DNA of 64,000 nucleotides, taken from positions 4,294 to 68,293 of the forward strand of contig CAYNHL010000004.1 in the NCBI GenBank assembly GCA_964397015.1. Reading direction: 5' to 3'. The notes beneath the pieces were generated by a model, which was not told where the DNA came from, did no database searches, and saw only the letters and a list, made by a program, of their open reading frames with translations. A program made the translations under genes and the position numbers. Below are positions 1-8,940 of the stretch, piece by piece. Source of the stretch: MADRE2 sp964397015 (GTDB lineage Bacteria > Desulfobacterota > Desulfobacteria > Desulfobacterales > Desulfobacteraceae). The first letter of the stretch is position 1. The number at the start of each line of letters is the position of its first letter.

Positions 1-2
1 AT

Positions 3-437
3 AAAAAAGACCTGTTGTACCAGGTTTTAAAGGAACATTTCGAGCTGTTTCAAAAAAAGGTGGAATTGAAGATCAGCCAGGCACCAACCTGTACCGGCAA
101 GATCGAGGTAATCATCCACACGAGTCTTGAAAGTTATGCTGCCAACAGGGTTTTTTCAAGGATATTGCTGCTCGAAGTCAGAAATTCCAGTGATTTTTTC
201 AAAAGCAGTGCCTATAAGATGGTCCGGGCATACTCCAGGACAATACTGACCATAATCGAACAGGGGATTCAAAAGGGCGAATTGAAACCTGACACTGACC
301 CGGTAATTCTCAGAAAGGTGATCCTGGGCGCCATCGAGCATGCCTGCCTCGGCGAGATTATTTTTGGCCGGGAGCTGGATATAAACGAGGTGTCACGGGG
401 AATTTCAACCATTATTTTTCAAGGGGTGAAGGTATGA
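3..437 (+). CDS. TetR-family regulator, C-terminal part (cut by window edge)
   Basis: The frame is open from the window edge. Its first residues (KKDLLYQVLKEHFE) match the end of the TetR DNA-binding domain, where the recognition helix runs into helix 4, so the true start and the helix-turn-helix lie upstream. The remaining ~140 residues are an all-helical ligand-binding domain that ends with a segment typical of fatty-acid or acyl-CoA-sensing TetR proteins (inference). The stop codon overlaps the next ATG by ATGA, so it is translationally coupled to the acyl-CoA synthetase it probably controls. The ligand is unknown, but an acyl-CoA or aryl acid would fit. Confidence 0.75.
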   Translation, partial: KKDLLYQVLKEHFELFQKKVELKISQAPTCTGKIEVIIHTSLESYAANRVFSRILLLEVRNSSDFFKSSAYKMVRAYSRTILTIIEQGIQKGELKPDTDPVILRKVILGAIEHACLGEIIFGRELDINEVSRGISTIIFQGVKV

Positions 438-2650
438 AACATACGGCGAAGGCCGGTGCTGATACAGAAAAGATACTCGAGGACAGCATAAGGTCCGGCA
501 GGTTTGAAATTCTTGAAGACAACGCCAAGCTCATATTGGCCGAGTTCGGTATTCCGGTTGTGAAAGATATTCGTGTCCGGACACCTGAACAGGCTGTAGA
601 AACTGCAGTTTCACTGGGTTTTCCCGTGGTCATCAAGGGGATTGCCCCCGGTTTGAAGCATAAAACAGAATCAGGTATGGTGAAAACAGGGATTACTGAT
701 AGTGAGGGGGTAAGGAATGCCATCGAGGCTATGCTTTCAGAATGCCTGGACCGGGAACTATCATTTCTGGTACAGCCGCAGATTCCCGGAAGGCGGGAGT
801 TTGTTGCAGGTATGTTCAAAGATCCAGGATTTGGTCCGGTGATAATGTTCGGGCTGGGCGGCATCTATGCAGAAGCCTTGAACGACACTGCTTTTAAAAT
901 AGCACCTGTTGACGATGTGGACATGGACGACATGTTTGACCAGCTGATGTCCAAATCCCTGCTGGGTGATTTCAGGGGAGAAAAAGCGGTGGATATGCCG
1001 AGGCTCAGGCAGATTTTAAAGGGACTTTCCGACCTTGCCATGGCCTGTCCACAAATCAGGGAAATAGACATCAACCCGGTGATCATAGATCCTGACGGCT
1101 CGCCCGTAGCAGTGGATGCCCTGATACTGACACAGCAGGACCAGGTACAGCCCATGGACAAGCCGGCAGTGGATCCCTCCTTTATCCGGCCCTGTTTTTA
1201 TCCAAAATCCATAGCATTTGTCGGCGCGTCCGCCAGCGCGGGGAAATGGGGTCACATGCTGCTCACCAATACGTTGAGCAGAAATTACAGGGGCAGGATA
1301 TTTTTTGTCAATCCCAAAACCCGGGTGATAGCCGGGAAAAAGGTATACAGCTCAATTGCCGATATTGATTCAGATATCGATCTGGCAGTGGTCACAATTC
1401 CCGCCAACAGGGTCATTGATCTGATCCCGGAACTGGCCGCGAAAAACACAAGGGGCATGCTGGTCATAACTTCGGGTTTCAAAGAAACCGGAGCAGCCGG
1501 GGAAAAAATGGAGAAGGAACTGGTAATGGCCGCATCTGACGCTGGTGTCCTGGTTTTAGGGCCCAACACCATGGGTATCTGCAACCCCCATATCGATTTT
1601 TTTTGTTCAGGAGTGCACGTGTATCCGCGTCCCGGTTCCACCGCCCTTGTATGCCAGTCCGGGAATATGGGCACCCAGCTTCTGGCATTTGCAGAAAAAC
1701 AGGATATCGGCATCAGGGCGTTTTCAGGCTCGGGCAACGAGGCCATGGTAACCATCGAAGATTACATGGAGGCCTTTGAAGCGGATGACTTGACCCGGAC
1801 AGTGGTTCTTTATATCGAGAGCATCAAGAACGGCAGCAGGTTTTTTGCCAGCGCTTCCAGGGTGTCGAAGAAAAAACCGGTGGTCGTGTTGAAGGGGGGG
1901 CGCACAACCCAGGGGACCAGGGCGGCTGCAAGTCATACCGGTGCCATGGCTACAGATGGAAGGGTTTTTGATGCAGCCTGCCGCCAGGCCGGGATTGTCC
2001 AGGTAGGGCAGCCCATGGCATTGCTGGACCTGTCAGCGGTGTTTTCATCCCTTCCCCTGCCAAAGGGTAACCGGGTGGCCGTCATGACCCTGGGAGGCGG
2101 ATGGGGAGTGATAACAACCGACCTGTGCGAGGAAAACAACCTGGCAGTGCCCCGGCTGCCGGATAAAGTTGTCCGGGAGCTTGACAGGATACTGCCGGAT
2201 TACTGGAGCCGGGGGAACCCGGTGGATATCGTGGGAGAGAACGATCCATCCATTCCGTTGAAATGCGTTGAAACCCTGTTGCAGTGGGACCAGTGCGATG
2301 CTGTGATTCACCTGGGAATTCACGGAAAACGGATACTGGCCAACCGGATGATCGATTCCATAGCGCTTACGGACCCGGCCTACACGGACCAGGATATTGA
2401 AGCGGCCCGCGGGGCCATCGACCAAGTGGAAAAAACATATATCCAGGAAGTGATAACCCTGATTGAAACTTATAAAAAGCCGGTGCTCGGAGTGAGTCTG
2501 ATGACAGATGAAACAACCCGCACCCTCTACCGGAAACCGGGCAGTGATTACAAGGCTGTTTTTTTTCCGACACCGGAACGGGCGGTGCAGGCACTTGAAA
2601 AAATGGTTTTTTACAACCAATGGCTTGAAATGCACGGCACCGGTCAATGA
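434..2650 (+). CDS. Acyl-CoA synthetase, NDP(ADP)-forming, fused single chain
   Basis: A 738-residue single-chain ADP-forming acyl-CoA synthetase that interconverts acyl-CoA + ADP + Pi with acid + CoA + ATP. Domain order is ATP-grasp first (about 15-240), then a CoA-binding Rossmann domain (about 255-350, starting FYPKSIAFVGAS), then the succinyl-CoA-ligase-like domain with the phospho-histidine motif SHTGAMA. Many relatives have the CoA-binding part first, so this is the permuted beta-alpha order. The substrate cannot be read from sequence; acetate, aryl acids or dicarboxylates are all possible. It overlaps a TetR gene by 4 bp. In an anaerobe it could conserve energy from acyl-CoA by making ATP. 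Confidence 0.85.
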   Translation: MKHTAKAGADTEKILEDSIRSGRFEILEDNAKLILAEFGIPVVKDIRVRTPEQAVETAVSLGFPVVIKGIAPGLKHKTESGMVKTGITDSEGVRNAIEAMLSECLDRELSFLVQPQIPGRREFVAGMFKDPGFGPVIMFGLGGIYAEALNDTAFKIAPVDDVDMDDMFDQLMSKSLLGDFRGEKAVDMPRLRQILKGLSDLAMACPQIREIDINPVIIDPDGSPVAVDALILTQQDQVQPMDKPAVDPSFIRPCFYPKSIAFVGASASAGKWGHMLLTNTLSRNYRGRIFFVNPKTRVIAGKKVYSSIADIDSDIDLAVVTIPANRVIDLIPELAAKNTRGMLVITSGFKETGAAGEKMEKELVMAASDAGVLVLGPNTMGICNPHIDFFCSGVHVYPRPGSTALVCQSGNMGTQLLAFAEKQDIGIRAFSGSGNEAMVTIEDYMEAFEADDLTRTVVLYIESIKNGSRFFASASRVSKKKPVVVLKGGRTTQGTRAAASHTGAMATDGRVFDAACRQAGIVQVGQPMALLDLSAVFSSLPLPKGNRVAVMTLGGGWGVITTDLCEENNLAVPRLPDKVVRELDRILPDYWSRGNPVDIVGENDPSIPLKCVETLLQWDQCDAVIHLGIHGKRILANRMIDSIALTDPAYTDQDIEAARGAIDQVEKTYIQEVITLIETYKKPVLGVSLMTDETTRTLYRKPGSDYKAVFFPTPERAVQALEKMVFYNQWLEMHGTGQ

Positions 2651-2732
2651 TATCCGCGGCTTTGTACTTGTGATATGTCACGATAACTGGTATGCAGGAT
2701 AAATAATATCAACAGACGTCGGGAGATACATT

Positions 2733-3524
2733 ATGGAATCAAAGGTAACCACATCGACCTTGATGAAAATGAAGAAGGAAAAGAAAAAAATCGTTGCGTT
2801 GACGGCATATGATTTTCCCTTTGCCCAAATACTTGACAGCGAAGGCGTTGATATGGTGCTGGTGGGAGATTCTTTGGGGATGGTGGTGCAGGGCAAGGAA
2901 AACACGCTGCCGGTTACCATGGATGAGGCGGTTTACCATACTTCCATGGTGTCACGGGCCTGTAAACGTGCCATGGTGATCGGAGACATGCCGTTCATGT
3001 CTTACCAGGGCGCAGTGGACAGTGCTGTTGAAAATGCCGGGAGGTTCCTCAAACAAGCCGGTGCGGCTGCGGTCAAACTCGAAGGCGGTGCGGATGTATG
3101 CCCGGTGATAAACGCCCTGGCCAGGGCCGGTATCCCTGTGCAGGCCCATATCGGCCTGACCCCTCAGTCCGTCCACCAGATGGGTGGATTCAAGGTCCAG
3201 CGGGATGAAACCCGTCTGCTCAAAGATGCAAAGGATGTCCAGGAGGCTGGTGCCTTCTCGGTTGTACTCGAAGGCATTCCATCGATTATCGCCGGCAGGA
3301 TCACCCGGGAACTGGCTATCCCGACCATAGGTATCGGTGCCGGGCCCGATTGTGACGGTCAGATACTGGTGCTGCATGACATGCTGGGCATCAATGACCG
3401 GCATCTGCCCAAATTTGTAAAGCAGTACGCCCGTCTCTCGAACGTGGCCAGGGACGGAGTCAAGGCATATATCGACGAGGTGCAGCAGGGGACATTTCCC
3501 GCTTCAGCTCATGAATATCACTGA
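2733..3524 (+). CDS. panB: 3-methyl-2-oxobutanoate hydroxymethyltransferase
   Basis: A 263-residue PanB, the first committed step of pantothenate synthesis, transferring a hydroxymethyl group from methylene-tetrahydrofolate to 2-oxoisovalerate to give ketopantoate. Length and motifs are typical: the metal/substrate stretch VGDSLGMVVQG, GGADVCPVI in the barrel, the loop HIGLTPQSVHQMGG and a GIGAGPDCDGQ segment near the C-terminus. The ATG follows a GGGAG-type ribosome site. The 3' end overlaps the next gene by 14 bp, suggesting coupled translation with a candidate ketopantoate reductase. panC and panD are not in the window. Confidence 0.96.
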   Translation: MESKVTTSTLMKMKKEKKKIVALTAYDFPFAQILDSEGVDMVLVGDSLGMVVQGKENTLPVTMDEAVYHTSMVSRACKRAMVIGDMPFMSYQGAVDSAVENAGRFLKQAGAAAVKLEGGADVCPVINALARAGIPVQAHIGLTPQSVHQMGGFKVQRDETRLLKDAKDVQEAGAFSVVLEGIPSIIAGRITRELAIPTIGIGAGPDCDGQILVLHDMLGINDRHLPKFVKQYARLSNVARDGVKAYIDEVQQGTFPASAHEYH

Positions 3525-4419
3525 GATGGGTACCATGGAAAGTAGCCCCTTGTTTACCATAATCGGCTGCGGCAGGGTGGGAGTCTCACTGGCCGCATTT
3601 CTTTCAAAGGCAGGATACAGGCCGTCCGGGTTTTTCAGCAGGAGTGCCCAATCTGCTCAAAACGCCTGCAGTGCCGCTGGTGAAGGACAGGTATTTTCTT
3701 CAGCCATTGAAGCTGTGAGAGCTTCGACACTGGTATTCATCGCCACACCGGATCTTGTAATCGAACCGGTATGCACCCAGATTGCAGCAGACAAGGCCTT
3801 TCGCGATAGTCATTGTGTCTTTCACCTGAGCGGGGCCCTCTCCTCGGATATTCTTGCCGCCGCCCGCAGGCAGGGAGCCGCTGCAGGGTCAATCCATCCG
3901 CTACAGAGTTTTCTTCCATACCGGACCGGTCAAACCTCCCCATTTTCAGGGATCAATATTTCGGTCGAGGGCGATAAAGATGCCATCGCACAGGGACGAC
4001 AGATTATAAAAGACCTGGGCGGCCGGCACGTTACCATTCCCACCCATGCCAAAACCCTTTATCATGCAGCCGCAGTGGTGGCTTCCAATTACCTGGTCAC
4101 CCTGGAACATATGGCTGTAGAGCTTCTTAAAAAGGCGGATCTATCCTCAAAAGAGGCTTTTGAAATGCTTGAACCACTTATCAGGGGAACTCTTGAAAAT
4201 ATTTCAAAACAGGGAACGATTGCGGCGCTGACCGGCCCGGTGGCCAGGGGAGATACCCGGGTGGTGTCCAGTCACATGGAAGATATTGAAAAAGCCATAC
4301 CCGGGTGCCTGGAGTTTTACAGGATGATGGGGCGCTATACCCTGGAACTTGCACAAAAAAGAGGCGACATCAGTCCAGGGGCAGTCCTGGAGCTGGAATC
4401 CCTTCTTAAAGATCCCTGA
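3511..4419 (+). CDS. Rossmann-like/DUF2520 protein, probable PanG-type ketopantoate reductase
   Basis: A 302-residue protein with an N-terminal NAD(P)-binding Rossmann fold (IIGCGRVGVSLAAFLSKAG, about residues 14-32) and a helical C-terminal half of DUF2520 type (HPLQSF, then YHAAAVVASNYLVTLEH). Proteins of this two-domain family include PanG, an alternative ketopantoate reductase that replaces PanE in some bacteria. Overlap with panB supports that role here, but the assignment is inference. The start is uncertain: the ATG at 3511 lies inside panB, and ATGs at 3526 and 3535 would give a slightly shorter protein without losing the Rossmann motif. Confidence 0.8.
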   Translation: MNITEMGTMESSPLFTIIGCGRVGVSLAAFLSKAGYRPSGFFSRSAQSAQNACSAAGEGQVFSSAIEAVRASTLVFIATPDLVIEPVCTQIAADKAFRDSHCVFHLSGALSSDILAAARRQGAAAGSIHPLQSFLPYRTGQTSPFSGINISVEGDKDAIAQGRQIIKDLGGRHVTIPTHAKTLYHAAAVVASNYLVTLEHMAVELLKKADLSSKEAFEMLEPLIRGTLENISKQGTIAALTGPVARGDTRVVSSHMEDIEKAIPGCLEFYRMMGRYTLELAQKRGDISPGAVLELESLLKDP

Positions 4420-4453
4420 TCCCGGAAACCCTTGTCTAAAAAATGGCGGAATT

Positions 4454-7400
4454 TCAAATCTGGCGGAGCGCCAATGGCCTTGATGTTTTTTCAAGCTGCC
4501 TTCCGGCTTCTTCAAGCTTCTCCCTGCTTGAAATTACAGCAGTGCCTTTCCGGGTATCGTCAGAAGGAAAATAGGTGGCGGCCGCGTTAATGATATCTGC
4601 CCGGGTTATCTGCAGCAGCCTGTCTTTGAACTCGTGTCTCATCTCATCTGTCAGGCCGGTTATTGTCCTGTAGAAGGCCTTGATCGATGCAGGTCCCGGT
4701 GTTTCAGGCTTGTCTATGTCCGAGCATACCTGCAGGACAGCCTCTTTTACATCTGTTTTTGTGTAGGTTCCGCTGACAATGAAATCGCACGCTTTTCGAT
4801 AGACATCCAGCGTTCTGGTGATGTGGGGGTCACGGTAAGAGCCGAAGGAGAAAATGCCCTCGTCGTAATTGTAGGATGCAAAGCCGCCGTAGGCACCGCC
4901 TTTTTCCCGGATTTCCCTGTGAAGGTACAAGGTTCGCAGCAGCTTGCTCATAATAGCCAGTGCCGGGGCGTCAGGATGGGATATGCTGACGGTTTTGAAA
5001 GATTGGGCGACAAATGATACAGCTGTATTGGTATACCAGCCGTCAAATGGAAATTTTTTCTCCACCGTAATGTCCGGAACCGGAAATTCGTGTGTTCCCT
5101 GGCCCTGGAGCTGGTGTTCAATCGCTGTCATATGCCGGTCTGCCGCCTGTATGGACGTCTTGTTGCCGACAGCCGCCGGCATGACATTGTTTCTCCTGCA
5201 GATTCCCTTTGCAATGAGGGTCAGGTCCGAGCAGAGTCTCTCCATGTTTTGGGCCCGGGTTTTGGCATTCTCGATATCTTTTACGAGCTGCCTGATGTAA
5301 TGGTACTGGGATATGCCGTGCCAGTTTTCGTTGATCCGGGCGGAAATGGAGAGGTTCCGGCTTGCCAGGGATATTGCATATATATGACCGCTGGCTACAA
5401 TGGATGATTCAAGGGCGGCCTGGTGCTGGTACAGTAATTGTTTCAGGCGGTCCGTATCGGCAAACCGGTATTTGAGAATGAACGACGTGAGAAGATCCAG
5501 CAGCCGGTCCACATTCCGGTCCAGGGCTTTTCCCTGTATGGAGACAAAGGCATGACAACCGTCGAGATCGCCATGAAAGGATCCGCAGTAAGGCGAGGCA
5601 GATACACCGCCGGTGTAAAGGTCGACCAGCTCGGCCATCCGGGCGAAATCCCTGTCCCCGGTTCCGGCATTGATGAATGCATTACAGAAAAACGGGACCA
5701 GGGGTAAAAGAGATGACGGCAAATCGTGTATTCCTGCCGGGCAGGTGAGATATAAAATGCCTGATGTAGGCTGCTCATACCCGGTGGTTATGGACAGGCT
5801 GTCCATGACGTTAGGGCGGATGATTTCAATTTCAGGGGAAATATCGCTCACTTCCAGAGTGGGCAGGGATGAGACATCTTCCTGGGATTCCTGGAGCCGG
5901 GCCAGTTCCAGGGCATCTTTCTCCAAAGCGGCCAGGTCATCGCCGGAAAGGGTCTTTAACAGGTCTTCAAGCTGTTTTTTCTCCCGCCGGCCTTCCTTTT
6001 CTTCCAGTGTCTGGTCAGGAACCAGGGTGAAAAGAACCCGGTGGGGATTTTCAAGAAAATACCTGACTATCCTTTTTTCGAGAAACGGCCCCTGCTCGAT
6101 CCTGCTTTTGAGCCGGTCAAGGTCGTCGTCGATATTGAGGCAGGAGGCAGGATCGCCCTCGTGTACAAGGGTTGAGCTGATGGTCAATGCCAGTTTTATG
6201 CCATACGGCTGCGGCGTGTTCGTCTTTTCTTTCCTGTAAAATTCGATCTGGTGAATTGCCGATTCAATCAGCTTGCCGGGTATCTTGTTTTCCACCAGGT
6301 GATTGAGTGTTTCAAAGACAATGGATTCTACTTTTCTGGCATCGTCTTTGGTAATGTCCTTGAGCCCGACTGCAAACATTGTATCCCGGTTGTCAGGGTC
6401 AAATCCCGAGCCATCACTCAAAGCCGAGCCTATGCCGGCGTCAATCAAGGCCTTTCTCAAAGGAGAGCCGGCATTGCCGAGCAGGATCTGTTCTATGACC
6501 ATCAGGACCAGAACTTCAAATTCGTCCCTGATATCACAGGTAAGCCAGGCGACACAGGCCTGGTATTTTTTTTCAGGGGAGTCCTGTTTCGAAAAGGAAT
6601 AGGAGGCCTGGGCTGTTCTGGGCTTGTCCCACCGGGGCTGCTGCGGGACAAGGGTGTCAACTGAAAGCCTGTTGAAGCCGCTGAGCACTTTTTGGTCAAT
6701 GAAAGACAGGGTCGGTTCAAGATCAAAAGAGCCATAGGTATAGAAAAAAGCATTGGACGGATGATAATACCGGGCGTGGAAAGCTTTGAGATCGTCATGG
6801 GTGAGTGAAGGGATACATGCCGGGTCACCGCCGGAATTGTTGCTATAGGTGGTGGATGGATACAGAGCCTTCAAAAGTGCGCGGCCCATGACCTGGCTCG
6901 GGGATGACATGGCTCCCTTCATTTCGTTGTACACAACCCCTTTATATGCCAGCTCCACAGTCCCGGTTTCACTTGACAAAACTGTTTCGACACGGTGGCC
7001 TTCCTGCTTGAAACTCATGATGTCCAGGCGGGGAAAAAAAACCGCGTCCAGGTAAACATCCATGAGATTGAAATAGTCCTTGCGGTTCTGGGTTGCGAAC
7101 GGATACATGGTCCAGTCAGAGGCGGTGAAGGCATTCATGAACGAGGACAGGCTCCGCTTGAGCATGGAAAAGAAGGGGTCTTTTACCCTGAATTTCTGTG
7201 ATCCGCACAATACCGTATGTTCCAGAATATGGGCCACCCCGGTGGAATCTTCCGGTATTGTCCTGAACAAGACACTGAAAGTATTTTCCGTGTCAGGAGC
7301 GGCAATATGGATATGCCTGGCGCCGGTGCCCCGGTGAACCAGCTGGACCATGACAGCATCGATGGATGCCAAATCGTCGATCCTTTCTACGATATAATTG

Positions 7401-7480
7401 CAAAGCTCTTTGCCGGGTTGGATCCGGTGAAGATGGGATGGCGCATATGCCGGGTAATCATGCTTTTTTATAGATGCCAC
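4454..7480 (-). CDS. M16C-family zinc metallopeptidase (presequence-protease type)
   Basis: A 1008-residue insulinase-family peptidase of the PreP/Cym1 class, which forms a chamber and degrades short unstructured peptides. The inverted zinc motif HxxEH is present as HILEH near residue 85, in the context STGVAHILEHTVLCGS, and the distal glutamate region YNEMKGAMSSP follows about 80 residues later. The C-terminal half carries the second M16 repeat pair with the GGAYGG glycine motif. The start is GTG at 7480, inside the end of the small upstream gene (23-bp overlap), with an AAGGG ribosome site. No signal peptide is seen, so a cytoplasmic location is likely. Confidence 0.92.
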   Translation of the reverse strand: MASIKKHDYPAYAPSHLHRIQPGKELCNYIVERIDDLASIDAVMVQLVHRGTGARHIHIAAPDTENTFSVLFRTIPEDSTGVAHILEHTVLCGSQKFRVKDPFFSMLKRSLSSFMNAFTASDWTMYPFATQNRKDYFNLMDVYLDAVFFPRLDIMSFKQEGHRVETVLSSETGTVELAYKGVVYNEMKGAMSSPSQVMGRALLKALYPSTTYSNNSGGDPACIPSLTHDDLKAFHARYYHPSNAFFYTYGSFDLEPTLSFIDQKVLSGFNRLSVDTLVPQQPRWDKPRTAQASYSFSKQDSPEKKYQACVAWLTCDIRDEFEVLVLMVIEQILLGNAGSPLRKALIDAGIGSALSDGSGFDPDNRDTMFAVGLKDITKDDARKVESIVFETLNHLVENKIPGKLIESAIHQIEFYRKEKTNTPQPYGIKLALTISSTLVHEGDPASCLNIDDDLDRLKSRIEQGPFLEKRIVRYFLENPHRVLFTLVPDQTLEEKEGRREKKQLEDLLKTLSGDDLAALEKDALELARLQESQEDVSSLPTLEVSDISPEIEIIRPNVMDSLSITTGYEQPTSGILYLTCPAGIHDLPSSLLPLVPFFCNAFINAGTGDRDFARMAELVDLYTGGVSASPYCGSFHGDLDGCHAFVSIQGKALDRNVDRLLDLLTSFILKYRFADTDRLKQLLYQHQAALESSIVASGHIYAISLASRNLSISARINENWHGISQYHYIRQLVKDIENAKTRAQNMERLCSDLTLIAKGICRRNNVMPAAVGNKTSIQAADRHMTAIEHQLQGQGTHEFPVPDITVEKKFPFDGWYTNTAVSFVAQSFKTVSISHPDAPALAIMSKLLRTLYLHREIREKGGAYGGFASYNYDEGIFSFGSYRDPHITRTLDVYRKACDFIVSGTYTKTDVKEAVLQVCSDIDKPETPGPASIKAFYRTITGLTDEMRHEFKDRLLQITRADIINAAATYFPSDDTRKGTAVISSREKLEEAGRQLEKTSRPLALRQI

Positions 7481-7823
7481 GTCTGACCCTTTTGATTTTT
7501 TTTATCTTGTCCAGCCTGAAAATTATGTTTCTGAGTTTTTTGTCATCAAACCCGGTGGTTTCCTTTATGACTTTAAAATTCGTGCCCTTGGGGTGGCTGG
7601 CAATCACATCATACACAACGGAAGAAGCAGTTTTGCGCTTTTCCGTCGACGGTTGCCTGCTGCGCCCGCGTGCAGCGGATGTCTTCTGATAGAGTAATTG
7701 TTCGAGCCTGTCAAGCCTGCGGTGCAGGAAATCAATATCGTCTCTGGTGGGAATTTCAAGGCGTTGAAGCAGTAACTGGATCAGTCCTTCCCAGTTTGGT
7801 GTCGGGGATGATTTTTCAACCAT
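7458..7823 (-). CDS. Small coiled-coil/winged-helix protein of unknown function
   Basis: 121 residues, not recognised as a named family. The N-terminal ~55 residues predict amphipathic helices with heptad-like Leu spacing (NWEGLIQLLLQRLEIPTR, then HRRLDRLEQLL), a short basic Ser/Arg/Thr linker follows, and residues ~70-120 resemble a small winged helix (VYDVIASHPKG, then FDDKKLRNIIFRLDKIKKI) with a very basic tail. It could be a nucleic-acid-binding adaptor. The ATG has a strong GGAGG site 6 bases upstream. It overlaps the peptidase gene by 23 bp, so the two are expected to be co-expressed. Confidence 0.7.
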   Translation of the reverse strand: MVEKSSPTPNWEGLIQLLLQRLEIPTRDDIDFLHRRLDRLEQLLYQKTSAARGRSRQPSTEKRKTASSVVYDVIASHPKGTNFKVIKETTGFDDKKLRNIIFRLDKIKKIKRVRRGIYKKA

Positions 7824-8088
7824 GTCAAACCTCCATAATAGTTGTCATAAATTAGGCTGCCTGCCTTTTTAAAAATAAGTCCACCCTCACCTGTCTGTGT
7901 CATCATTCAAAACGAACAATCAAAATGAACAATTGCGGAACGGCGCCAGGAGTAGTATATTGTGGATCTTATTTTTCAACAATGCATATAATTACTTATT
8001 TAATGCAGGAAAGTCAAGTAGTCATTGTAGTTTTAAAAAAGGAAAATCTTTGTTCAACAAATTGAAAAAAGAATAAAAGGCTGTTGTT

Positions 8089-8940
8089 ATGTCTCATCCT
8101 GCTTCCATATTGAGAAAGGAAAGCCTGTTTGCCGGCAAGGAACTGGGCCAGAATTTTATCGTCGATTCAGCGTCTGCCCGGCGTATCGTGGATAGATCCG
8201 GTATCAAACACACAGATACCATACTGGAGATCGGAGCCGGCCTCGGTGCCCTGACCCGCTGCTGTGCCCCGGTGGCTGAAAAAGTTGTGGCCATTGAAAA
8301 AGATTCCAGGCTGATACCGATTTTGAAGAGAGAAATAGCCGGGGAAGGTCTGGGAAACGTGCATGTCGTACATGCCGATTTTCTAAAACTGGATATCCGG
8401 AAATATGCAGAAACTAAAAAACTTGTTATCATGGGTAATCTGCCCTATAATATCTCTTCACAGATTTTGATTAAACTCATCAGTGAACGGCGGTATATCA
8501 AAAAAGCTGTTTTGATGTTTCAAAAGGAAGTGGCACAGCGGATTTCGGCGCTTCCCGGCTCAAGGGATTACAGTCGGCTTTCGGCAGTGATACAGTACTG
8601 CGCCTCTGTAACCGATATAGTCGATATGAAACCGGCCTGCTTTTTTCCTAAACCGGACGTTGATTCCAGGGTCGTTTTGATCATGTTTCATGACGTTTGC
8701 GTGTTTGATTACAGGACAGAAGCCTTTCATTTTGAGGTGATAAAAGCCGCTTTCTCCAAACGGAGAAAAACCCTGAAAAATGCCCTGTCAAGCGCGGGTT
8801 TGCCGGTTTCGCAGGAGGGGGTGACGCAGGCCCTGGACGTTGCGGGAATAGATCCGCAGAGGCGGGCGGAAACGGTAAATCCGTCAGAATTTATCCTGTT
8901 GACAAAGCAACTGACAGTACAACGTGGAGATAACATATGA
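8089..8940 (+). CDS. rsmA: 16S rRNA dimethyladenosine transferase (A1518/A1519)
   Basis: A 283-residue RsmA (KsgA) that dimethylates two adjacent adenosines in the 3' hairpin of 16S rRNA during 30S maturation. It shows the opening GQNFIVD, SAM motif I (ILEIGAGLGALT), the acidic IEKD and HADFL motifs, and the catalytic NLPYNIS motif (NxPY). The C-terminal domain with AFSKRRKTLKNAL is complete. The divergent 265-bp spacer to the left holds its promoter region. The stop overlaps the next start by ATGA. Confidence 0.96.
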   Translation: MSHPASILRKESLFAGKELGQNFIVDSASARRIVDRSGIKHTDTILEIGAGLGALTRCCAPVAEKVVAIEKDSRLIPILKREIAGEGLGNVHVVHADFLKLDIRKYAETKKLVIMGNLPYNISSQILIKLISERRYIKKAVLMFQKEVAQRISALPGSRDYSRLSAVIQYCASVTDIVDMKPACFFPKPDVDSRVVLIMFHDVCVFDYRTEAFHFEVIKAAFSKRRKTLKNALSSAGLPVSQEGVTQALDVAGIDPQRRAETVNPSEFILLTKQLTVQRGDNI

